A DNA stretch of 64,000 nt. Source: Paraflavitalea devenefica (GTDB lineage: Bacteria; Bacteroidota; Bacteroidia; Chitinophagales; Chitinophagaceae). This document shows positions 28,024 through 35,049 of this stretch, piece after piece. The notes under the pieces are model-generated. The model saw nothing but the letters and a program-made list of their open reading frames with translations, searched no databases and had not been told where the DNA came from. The stretch is from assembly GCF_011759375.1 (NCBI RefSeq), contig NZ_JAARML010000002.1, positions 868,001 through 932,000 on the forward strand, in the 5' to 3' direction. Position numbers and translations under genes: made by a program. Positions within the stretch are counted from its first letter, which is position 1; each line of letters starts with the position of its first letter.

Positions 28024-28503
28024 ATGACAAGGGCTATGCTCCGGGAGGATTTTGCTTTTATATATGCCTTGTATATGCATCCGGCCACGAATCCTTACCT
28101 GTTGTATGAGGTGATGGATGAGGCTTCATTTGAGCCCATCTTTGCGGATCTGCTGCAGAAGCAGATCATTTATGTATATGAAAGCGGCGGGGTCCCAGTG
28201 GGTATGTTTAAGCTATTGCCCCTCACGTACCGCACCTCCCATATTGTATACCTGGGCGGACTGGCTATTGATCCGGATAAAGCCGGTGCTGGTCGTGGAA
28301 CGGCCATGCTACAGGAGATTATTGAGCTGTGCCGCCAACAAGGATTCTTACGGATAGAACTAAGTACGGCTACGGTCAATGAACAGGCCATACGGTTGTA
28401 TGAAAAAGCCGGTTTTCAGCGGGAGGGTGTGTTGCGGAATTATACCTGGCTTAAAAGTGACAACCGCTTTCTGGATGAAGTCATGATGTCGTACCTGTTT
28501 TAA
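28024..28503 (+). CDS. GNAT-family N-acetyltransferase
   Basis: This 159-residue protein has the GNAT fold. YLGGLAIDPDKAGAGRGTAMLQEII contains the acetyl-CoA pyrophosphate loop (here AGAGRG), and AIRLYEKAGFQREGVLRNY is the usual C-terminal motif. The acceptor substrate is not predictable. It is 4 bases upstream of a small membrane-protein gene, so the two may be co-transcribed. Confidence 0.85.
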   Translation: MTRAMLREDFAFIYALYMHPATNPYLLYEVMDEASFEPIFADLLQKQIIYVYESGGVPVGMFKLLPLTYRTSHIVYLGGLAIDPDKAGAGRGTAMLQEIIELCRQQGFLRIELSTATVNEQAIRLYEKAGFQREGVLRNYTWLKSDNRFLDEVMMSYLF

Positions 28504-28507
28504 TACA

Positions 28508-28771
28508 ATGATTATGCTGATTGAAATCCTTGGCTGGGCAGGTTCTTTGTTGGTGCTGATAGCCTACGCCCTGAATATGAATAAAAAGCTGCGTGCTGAT
28601 TCCCTGACCTATTACCTGCTGAATATATTGGGTAGCGCCCTGCTGATCATCAATACTGCCTATCACCATGCTTATCCTTCCATGGCGGTGAATATCATCT
28701 GGGTATTTATTCCCGTGGTAACGATCATCCGTCACAAGAGGTGGCAGAAGAATGCTGCAAAAGAGGCCTGA
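28508..28771 (+). CDS. Small membrane protein, CBU_0592-like
   Basis: The 87-residue protein has three hydrophobic segments (about 4-22, 36-52 and 58-75) and resembles the CBU_0592 family (ILGWAGSLLVLIAYALNM, then YYLLNILGSALLIINT). It is related in form to small SWEET/PQ-loop-like proteins. Function is unknown. It lies directly after the acetyltransferase gene. Confidence 0.7.
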   Translation: MIMLIEILGWAGSLLVLIAYALNMNKKLRADSLTYYLLNILGSALLIINTAYHHAYPSMAVNIIWVFIPVVTIIRHKRWQKNAAKEA

Positions 28772-28934
28772 GCACAGACAGGCCCAACAATTCCCTGACG
28801 CCTCCGTGATGTTGATGCAGCCGTTTCGCTGTTTCATGCATGTTGGCTTCTACGGCCAGGCTTTAATAGTTATTTTAGATGAATACAGGAATTACCTGTT
28901 TTCCTAATTCATGGCTATTTGAATCCAACGTTCT

Positions 28935-29939
28935 ATGATGAAACCATTTCTCTTGCCGGTAGCAGGCCTGCTGTGTGCTATTTCCGTTGCAGCCCAGCCT
29001 TCTCTTACCCTAAACGGTACTACCTCTTTGACTATTCTTGCCGGGACACCGGTTTCGATGAATGGGCTGGTATTAACGCCTGCTGCCGGTTTTTCTATTG
29101 ATGCTCCCAATGCGCTGAATAAAAACACTACGCTTACCAACGGCGCCATGGATGGTATTTATATTTCCAGCGTATATAAATGGGATAATACACTGAGTGC
29201 CTTTAATGGCACTGTTGGTTTTTATTATGCCGATGCGGAATTGAATGGACTATCCGAAACCACGCTGATATTACAGCTACATACTGGCGTCAAATGGCGC
29301 GCTTTTACTAGCAACCTGTCGAGGAATACCGGCAGTAACCTGGTGAATACGTTGGTGAATAATTATGCACTGAATGAACTCACTTTAACCGATGAGCTTA
29401 CTGTACTGCCTCTGGAATGGGGTGCTGTCAGGGCTTTCCGCAAGGATGGCAAGGCTATTGTGCAATGGAGTGCTTATGACGCAGAGCCAGGCGATCATTT
29501 TATAGTGGAAAGAAGCAGCACTGGTGCCGATTGGCAGCCGGTTGGTGAGCCTGTACCTGCCATTACAACACCGGGTCATCATACTTATAGCATAGAGGAC
29601 GATCAGGCGCCGGATGCACAAAGTTTTTACCGCATTAAGCTGGTATATGGTAATGGTAATACCGGCGGTATGCGCATGACCATGGTGCCTGCCATCAAGG
29701 ATGGGCAGGTAACGGTTTATCCCAACCCGGTAAAAGACAAGCTGACCCTGCAATCTTCTGTGGCAGGTATAAGTAGGATACAGGTGTACGATGCTGCCGG
29801 AAAGCTGGTACATAGCGTTGCGCCGGGTAATGTGTCCTTTTATTCTTTTGACACACAGGTATTATTACCTGGTTATTACCGCCTACGGCTGACGCTGGCC
29901 AATGGCAGGGTGCTGTGGTACCCGGTCATGAAGCAATAA
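28935..29939 (+). CDS. Secreted protein with type IX sorting domain
   Basis: A signal peptide (MMKPFLLPVAGLLCAISVAAQ) is followed by a beta-rich region without a recognised enzyme fold and a fibronectin-like segment (VQWSAYDAEPGDHFIVERSSTG). The last 80 residues (VYPNPVKDKLTL, then IQVYDAAGKLV, LPGYYRLRL) form a type A T9SS C-terminal sorting domain. The protein is therefore probably exported and anchored or released at the cell surface. It is 34 bases upstream of the S74-type fibre gene, and the two may form a surface-protein pair. The passenger function is unknown. Confidence 0.8.
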   Translation: MMKPFLLPVAGLLCAISVAAQPSLTLNGTTSLTILAGTPVSMNGLVLTPAAGFSIDAPNALNKNTTLTNGAMDGIYISSVYKWDNTLSAFNGTVGFYYADAELNGLSETTLILQLHTGVKWRAFTSNLSRNTGSNLVNTLVNNYALNELTLTDELTVLPLEWGAVRAFRKDGKAIVQWSAYDAEPGDHFIVERSSTGADWQPVGEPVPAITTPGHHTYSIEDDQAPDAQSFYRIKLVYGNGNTGGMRMTMVPAIKDGQVTVYPNPVKDKLTLQSSVAGISRIQVYDAAGKLVHSVAPGNVSFYSFDTQVLLPGYYRLRLTLANGRVLWYPVMKQ

Positions 29940-29973
29940 TTATTACTAACCCCTGAATATTCAAATCCATTGT

Positions 29974-31434
29974 ATGAAAAGAGCCATTGTTTATGCCTGT
30001 ATAGGCATGTTGCCCACTTCACTGCTGGCACAGGTAGGTATTGGTACGGCCACGCCCCATGCCAGCGCACAGCTTGATATTACTGCTATCAATAAAGGAT
30101 TACTGCCGCCACGTGTTACATTGGCCAACCGGCCGGCTTCACCGGCTACCGGGTTGCTGATCTACCAGACAGATAATACACCTGGTTATTATTTCTACAA
30201 TGGCAGCGCCTGGCAAGCGCTGGCCGGGAGCGGCGGCGGCTGGGCGCTGACCGGGAATAGCAGTGTGTCTACTTCTTTCCTGGGTACTACCGATGCTTCA
30301 CCTTTGCGGATAAGGGTAAATAATCAACCGTCTGGCATACTTAGTTATGATCCATATTATGGAACCATACTGGGTTACCAGGCAGGTAAAAGTAACACGG
30401 GAAGCCATTGTACAGCTTTTGGTTATAATGCATTGTCTGTAAATACGGCTAACTATAACGTAGCTATAGGGCATGCCGTTTTACAGGTAAATACCAGCGG
30501 ATTTTTTAACATGGGCATTGGCTCTTTCGCTTTAACGTCTAACACAACAGGCCTGGAGAATGCGGCGGGTGGGCATAATGCCTTGCGCTATAATACGAGT
30601 GGTAGCAATAATACCGCATTTGGCGGCAATGCGTTAGCTATGAATAATGTTGGCCATAGTAATGTGGCGGTGGGAAAATCAGCACTGTTTCTCAATGACA
30701 ACGCCAATTACAATACGGCAGTCGGAGCCGGCGCCATGTCTTCTACTGTTGGTGGCGGTGAGAATACTGCTGTAGGTGCGGAAGCATTGCAGGAAAATGT
30801 AAGCGGTAGCTATAATACGGCGGTAGGCCGGAAGGCTTTATATGAAGCTACCGGCAGCATGAATACGGCGCTGGGGTACAACGCGAGGCTGTCAGATCCC
30901 ACTTACACAAATGCCACTGCTATAGGATACGATGCGGTGGTTACGGGCAGCAATATGGTGCGTATCGGAGATGCCAATGTGACCCAGATTGGTGGTGCTG
31001 TTGGCTGGAGTGTATTGAGTGATGTACGCTTTAAAACCGATATTCAGCCGCAGGTACATGGACTTGATTTTATTATGCGGCTGGAGCCGATCACTTATCA
31101 TATTGATGTGCGTAAGCTGAACAGCTTCCTGGGCATCAACAAACAGGAGGCTTCACTGGCTGGCTCAGCAGATAGCGAAGTACGTCGTAAAGAAGCCATC
31201 CTGTATTCCGGCTTCAGTGCCCAGCAGGTGGAAGCAGCGGCTGCGGCTGTGCAATATGACTTCAGCGGCGTGCATAAACCAGCAAGCAAAAAGGATCATT
31301 ACAGCCTGGAGTATGCCGAATTTGTAGTGCCGCTGGTAAAAGCCGTGCAGGAGCAGCAGGCGTTGATTGAGCAGTTGAAAAAAGAGGTGCAGGAACTACG
31401 ACAATGGAAGGAAGCATTAATGAAACAGCGCTAA
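29974..31434 (+). CDS. Surface fibre-like protein with S74 intramolecular chaperone domain
   Basis: The 486-residue protein has a signal peptide (ending SLLAQ) and the start VGIGTATPHASAQLDI typical of Bacteroidota trimeric fibre proteins. Residues 130-330 carry many NTAxGxxAL-type repeats (for example NTAFGGNALAMN, NTAVGAGAM, NTAVGRKAL), similar to trimeric-autotransporter head repeats. From about 349 (SDVRFKTDIQP) a Peptidase_S74-type chaperone domain follows, ending in a coiled coil (EQQALIEQLKKEVQELRQW). In phage tail fibres this domain trimerises and then self-cleaves. No T9SS sorting domain is seen. Confidence 0.8.
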   Translation: MKRAIVYACIGMLPTSLLAQVGIGTATPHASAQLDITAINKGLLPPRVTLANRPASPATGLLIYQTDNTPGYYFYNGSAWQALAGSGGGWALTGNSSVSTSFLGTTDASPLRIRVNNQPSGILSYDPYYGTILGYQAGKSNTGSHCTAFGYNALSVNTANYNVAIGHAVLQVNTSGFFNMGIGSFALTSNTTGLENAAGGHNALRYNTSGSNNTAFGGNALAMNNVGHSNVAVGKSALFLNDNANYNTAVGAGAMSSTVGGGENTAVGAEALQENVSGSYNTAVGRKALYEATGSMNTALGYNARLSDPTYTNATAIGYDAVVTGSNMVRIGDANVTQIGGAVGWSVLSDVRFKTDIQPQVHGLDFIMRLEPITYHIDVRKLNSFLGINKQEASLAGSADSEVRRKEAILYSGFSAQQVEAAAAAVQYDFSGVHKPASKKDHYSLEYAEFVVPLVKAVQEQQALIEQLKKEVQELRQWKEALMKQR

Positions 31435-31470
31435 GGCATATTGGATGTTCCCTACAACATTCAACTTAGC

Positions 31471-31495
31471 AGGCCGGTTAATACCGGTCTTTTTT
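31471..31495. terminator. Terminator between convergent genes
   Basis: CCGGT-TAAT-ACCGG (31474-31487) is followed by CTTTTTT on the + strand, just before the stop codon of the - strand gene at 31494. It fits an intrinsic terminator for the S74 gene. Confidence 0.65.
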
Positions 31496-32390
31496 ATTGG
31501 CTAATCACGTATTGATAGATCATTTCCGATACCCGCGCCATGTTTTCTATAGCGGCCTTTTCATCCTTAATGCCTTTTGATAATATAACCAGTACATATT
31601 TCCGTCCGTCGGGCAGGAATACAATACCGGAATCATGCTGTACGCCGGTAATATTGCCGGTTTTGTGGGCTACTTTAACGTCTTTAGGTAGTTTGGCGGG
31701 AATGATCTCATTGAATTTTTGGTCCAGCAGTATGTTGATCATGGCCTGGTCAGCGGCGGAATCAACGGCCTGCCCGGTGGCTATCTTGTCGAAGATCACC
31801 ATCAGGTCATGGGCTGTGCTGGTATTGTTCAGCTTCTTTTGATACGCCTTGCTGTCTTCCACACCCCTTAATACCTGTATATCCCTGGCGCCCAGGTCGC
31901 GCATGGTTTGGGTTACTTTTTTGGCGTCTACATATTCTATCACGATGTTGGTGGCCAGGTTGCTGCTCATGATGATCATGTCATAGACCAGCTCGTACAA
32001 GGTTCTTTTGGTGCCGATGCGGGTGTACAGGTCCTTCTCACTGTCGTCTTCCGGGTTAAGGCTGTAGGTGCTGCTGTCTACGATGCTGTGGAATTCATTT
32101 TTGACCAATATAGAGTCGGACAGGGACAACTTACCGGCTGCAGCCTGCTTGTACACTTCTATGAGTATAGGCGTCTTCATGGTACTGGCGGCATGGAACG
32201 ATGTGTCACCATTGACCTCCAGCGCAGTGCCCGGACCCAGGTCCTTGAAAGCTACTGCATACTGCCCTTCACTTTGGGCCAGGGTACTGGTAATCGCTTG
32301 CTTTAATTGTGCGGGTGTCATGGTTGATTGACAGGAGGCCAGGATAAAAGTGATCAATATAAGTAAAGCCGGGGATAATCGGTAAAGCAT
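31494..32390 (-). CDS. Class A beta-lactamase-like lipoprotein
   Basis: The 298-residue protein begins with a lipoprotein signal (lipobox ILASC, Cys20). It has Ser69-x-x-Lys72 (STMK), a modified SDN element (Ser142-Ser143-Asn144) and Lys243-Thr-Gly. The omega-loop region is short: the expected ExxLN reads QKKLN (Gln184 at the Glu position), while GVED lies a little earlier. Without the deacylating Glu, real beta-lactamase activity is doubtful; a peptidoglycan or ester hydrolase role, or slow penicillin binding, is equally possible. It is divergent from the NUDIX-type regulator gene with a 104-base gap. Confidence 0.75.
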   Translation of the reverse strand: MLYRLSPALLILITFILASCQSTMTPAQLKQAITSTLAQSEGQYAVAFKDLGPGTALEVNGDTSFHAASTMKTPILIEVYKQAAAGKLSLSDSILVKNEFHSIVDSSTYSLNPEDDSEKDLYTRIGTKRTLYELVYDMIIMSSNLATNIVIEYVDAKKVTQTMRDLGARDIQVLRGVEDSKAYQKKLNNTSTAHDLMVIFDKIATGQAVDSAADQAMINILLDQKFNEIIPAKLPKDVKVAHKTGNITGVQHDSGIVFLPDGRKYVLVILSKGIKDEKAAIENMARVSEMIYQYVISQ

Positions 32391-32447
32391 ACGATTGCGG
32401 TTAATGAACTAAAATAGGGAAAATGGGCTATGCTGGTATATAAAAAC

Positions 32448-32477
32448 TTTGTCAGACTGTAATCTTTATTATTTTTA
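32448..32477 (+). promoter_or_regulatory. Possible promoter of the NUDIX regulator gene
   Basis: TTTG at 32448-32451 and TATTTTTA at 32470-32477 (7 of 8 matches to TAnnTTTG) are 18 bases apart, slightly closer than usual, and lie 17 bases before the start codon. Confidence 0.3.
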
Positions 32478-32494
32478 TCAATATTTAACTGCAC

Positions 32495-33199
32495 ATGAAA
32501 CGTTACTCTCAACAAACCCGATTGCTTGTGGCCGTGGATTGCATCATTTTTGGCTTTGACGGACAAGAACTGAAACTGTTATTAATACAGCGTGGCTTTG
32601 AACCGGAAAGGGGAAAATGGAGCCTGATGGGGGGCTTTGTAAAGCCAACGGAAAGTTTTGAAGAAGCGGCAGCCCGTGTATTGAAAGAGCTGACAGGGCT
32701 TAGCGGCGTTTATATGGAACAGTTGCACGCCTTCGGCGATCCCAACCGCGACCCGATGGAGCGTACTGCCTCTATTACTTACTTCAGCCTGATTGATATC
32801 CGGAAGTACCAGCAGCAGATCAATGATGAATACCATGCCGAATGGTTCCCCATCCGTAAGCATCCCCGTTTGATCTTTGACCATGAGGATATGATTGAAC
32901 TGGCCAAGGACCGGCTTCAGTATAAGGCGGCGCTGCACCCCATCCTTTTTGAGCTGTTGCCCGATAAGTTTACCCTTCCCCAGTTGCAAACCCTGTATGA
33001 AGGCATTTATGATGCGGAGATAGACAAGCGGAACTTCAGCCGTAAGGTATTGTCTACCGGCTTACTGGTGAAGCAGAAAGAGAAGGAGAAGGAAAGTTCC
33101 AAGCGTGGCGCGTTTTATTATAAGCTGGACAAACGTAAGTATAACTCCAAGTTCCATAACTTCCTGAATATTATTCCGAACGCGCATAATCTGATATAG
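32495..33199 (+). CDS. NUDIX-type (NrtR/AraR-like) transcriptional regulator
   Basis: The 234-residue protein joins an N-terminal NUDIX domain (about 8-145) to a C-terminal winged helix (LPQLQTLYEGIYDAEIDKRNFSRKVLSTGLL), the layout of NrtR and of AraR from Bacteroides thetaiotaomicron (BT0354). The NUDIX box is degenerate: after GGFVKPTE the catalytic REUxEExGU element reads RVLKELTGL, lacking two metal-binding glutamates, so it should bind a ligand rather than hydrolyse it. With araBDA, an arabinose-type symporter and an arabinan locus within 1-20 kb, control by L-arabinose is a reasonable inference. Regulation of another sugar or nucleotide cannot be excluded. Confidence 0.8.
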   Translation: MKRYSQQTRLLVAVDCIIFGFDGQELKLLLIQRGFEPERGKWSLMGGFVKPTESFEEAAARVLKELTGLSGVYMEQLHAFGDPNRDPMERTASITYFSLIDIRKYQQQINDEYHAEWFPIRKHPRLIFDHEDMIELAKDRLQYKAALHPILFELLPDKFTLPQLQTLYEGIYDAEIDKRNFSRKVLSTGLLVKQKEKEKESSKRGAFYYKLDKRKYNSKFHNFLNIIPNAHNLI

Positions 33200-33270
33200 G
33201 TCGGATGGCAGGAATTATGCATTTGTGATTTTCCAACCAAACATTTACAGAGAGCGTGTATAAAAAGTAA

Positions 33271-33313
33271 ACGCTCCTTAGGGGAGCGTCGGCCCATAGA
33301 TACTATCTATGGG
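33271..33313. repeat. Two adjacent hairpins upstream of NYN gene
   Basis: ACGCTCC-TTAG-GGAGCGT (33271-33288) is directly followed by a 21-base perfect palindrome with 10-base arms (CCCATAGATA 33293-33302 and its complement 33304-33313). No T run follows. They lie 45 bases before the NYN start and 72 bases after the NUDIX gene and may be a terminator, an RNA element or an operator. Confidence 0.6.
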
Positions 33314-33357
33314 GGTGTACAATGCAAATGTATATGTAAATTGGAAAAGAACAAATA

Positions 33358-33975
33358 ATGAACCTGAAAATTAACAGGGTGATAGCTTACGTAGATGGCT
33401 TTAACCTCTATTTTGGTATGGTAGACGGCGGTTATGCTTATTGCAAGTGGCTGGATATTAATATGTTGATTAAGAGTAGCCTTTCTGCTAACCAACAACT
33501 TGCCGGAATTAAGTACTTTACGAGCCGGGTAACAAACGATCCAGGTAAACAACGACGTCAAACTCTTTATCTGGAAGCTATAGAATCGACAGGTGTGAAA
33601 ATTATTTACGGTCTTTACAAGGCCAAAGACATTGAATGTAACAACTGTGGGCATGTATGGCAGATTTCAAATGAAAAGATGACTGATGTAAATATTGCGA
33701 CACATTTGCTAATTGATGCTTTCCAAGACAAATACGATACTGCTATTCTTATTTCTGGTGATAGTGATTTAGTTCCTCCCATAAAATCTGTTCATAATAA
33801 CTTCCCATCCAAGGCGGTTTCGGTTTTTTTCCCTCCTTCACGTCATAATAATTCTGTTGCTGTCGTAGCTAAGGGTTCAATGATCTTAGGTAGGAAGAAA
33901 CTTACTTCCCATCAGTTGCCTCATGAAATTGAAAAGACTGATGGGTATAAAATAATAAAGCCGGTTGAGTGGTGA
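33358..33975 (+). CDS. NYN-domain (PIN-like) putative RNase
   Basis: The 205-residue protein has the NYN/LabA-type fold: AYVDGFNLYFG (Asp13), KMTDVNIATHLLIDA (Asp110, Asp120) and LISGDSDLVPPI (Asp135, Asp137). This is the acidic set that binds metal in PIN-like nucleases. A CNNCGH motif (Cys94, Cys97) could contribute to metal or RNA binding. The base composition is somewhat more AT-rich than its neighbours, which hints at transfer. It is preceded by two hairpins and stands alone, convergent with the GH43 gene. Its role (RNA turnover, defence or other) cannot be told from the context. Confidence 0.8.
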   Translation: MNLKINRVIAYVDGFNLYFGMVDGGYAYCKWLDINMLIKSSLSANQQLAGIKYFTSRVTNDPGKQRRQTLYLEAIESTGVKIIYGLYKAKDIECNNCGHVWQISNEKMTDVNIATHLLIDAFQDKYDTAILISGDSDLVPPIKSVHNNFPSKAVSVFFPPSRHNNSVAVVAKGSMILGRKKLTSHQLPHEIEKTDGYKIIKPVEW

Positions 33976-33989
33976 ATACAGTCGCTTCG

Positions 33990-34961
33990 TTAATGCGTCA
34001 CTTCCGGCCAGCCATTGTTCCAGGTAAGTGGTTCGATGCGCAGTTTTGAGCGGCCACGGTCTTTGGCGTCATAACCATGAAATATGAGGTAGTCGACCCC
34101 ATCAAAGGTGCATACGGCATTATGGCCCACGCCATGCCAGTCCTTATCGCCCTGCAACAAAATGGTTCCACCGCTTTTCAGGAGGGGGATCCCTGCCTGG
34201 TCGGTATAAGGACCCGTAAGCTGTTCCGCACGGCCTACGATCATTTTATAGGTGCTTTGTTCCCCTTTACAACAGTAATCAACGGAGGCAAAGAGATAGT
34301 AGTAATTCCCTTTTTTTATAATGAAAGGCGCTTCAATAGCCCCATCGCCCGCAGATGAATCAGGCGCATAATAGTTTAGTTTGCGGCTGGCAATGGAATG
34401 CCATTGCTGGGGCGTATCAATGGCCGTAAGGGTAGCATTCAGCTTCACCAGCTTCAGTCCGTTCCAGAAGGAGCCGAAAGCCATCCAGGGCTGGCCCTGC
34501 TCATCCCATATAATATTGGGATCAATGGCATTCCACATATCCCTGCCGGGAACAGATTCAATCACTTTACCGTGGTCAATCCATTTGAAAGCGGGGTCTG
34601 CAGGATGGAGGGTGGTATTAGTGGCCATGCCAATGCAGGAGGTGTTTTTGCCAAAGGCAGATACAGAATAGAAGAGGTAATACAGGCCATTATGGTAGGA
34701 AATGTCCGGCGCCCAGATATGGTTCCTGAAACCCTTCACCGCCTTCACGCCCCAGGGTAGGGTATCGAATACGGGCTTTTCCCGTTGCCATGTTTTCCTG
34801 TCCTTCGATGACCATACAGAGATGCCCCGCCCTGTACAGAAGAGGTAGTAAACGCTGTCCTGTTTGATCATGACGGGATCATGAACAGGGATGTTGGTTT
34901 GGGCGGATGTGTGTGTAGTTATAAACAGCAATACCAGGAAGAACAAAGCAGGCGGGCGCAT
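33990..34961 (-). CDS. Secreted GH43 arabinanase
   Basis: This 323-residue five-bladed propeller enzyme has a signal peptide (about 1-21). The GH43 catalytic triad is present: Asp28 (HDPV, base), Asp147 (NAIDPN, pKa modulator) and Glu210 (GAIEAP, acid). The sequence (HIWAPDISYHNGLYYLFYSVSAFGKNTSCIG and the HGVGHN loop) resembles endo-alpha-1,5-L-arabinanases. It is the last gene of the arabinan operon, downstream of two GH51 genes, and would shorten arabinan into oligosaccharides for import or further trimming. Confidence 0.88.
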   Translation of the reverse strand: MRPPALFFLVLLFITTHTSAQTNIPVHDPVMIKQDSVYYLFCTGRGISVWSSKDRKTWQREKPVFDTLPWGVKAVKGFRNHIWAPDISYHNGLYYLFYSVSAFGKNTSCIGMATNTTLHPADPAFKWIDHGKVIESVPGRDMWNAIDPNIIWDEQGQPWMAFGSFWNGLKLVKLNATLTAIDTPQQWHSIASRKLNYYAPDSSAGDGAIEAPFIIKKGNYYYLFASVDYCCKGEQSTYKMIVGRAEQLTGPYTDQAGIPLLKSGGTILLQGDKDWHGVGHNAVCTFDGVDYLIFHGYDAKDRGRSKLRIEPLTWNNGWPEVTH

Positions 34962-34968
34962 AGGAAGG

Positions 34969-35042
34969 GTTGTGAGTGGTGAGTAGTCAGTTGTGAGTGA
35001 TGACCGGAGTGCGCTTGCAACTCACCATTCACCACTCACAAC
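34969..35042. repeat. GTGAGTGG-type inverted repeat between GH43 and GH51
   Basis: A 13-base arm (GTTGTGAGTGGTG, 34969-34981) is perfectly complementary to 35030-35042, with further partly matching GTTGTGAGT units at 34990 and ACTCACC units at 35019. The block fills the whole gap between the GH43 start and the GH51 stop and is unlike coding sequence. Confidence 0.7.
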
Positions 35043-35049
35043 TCACTTT

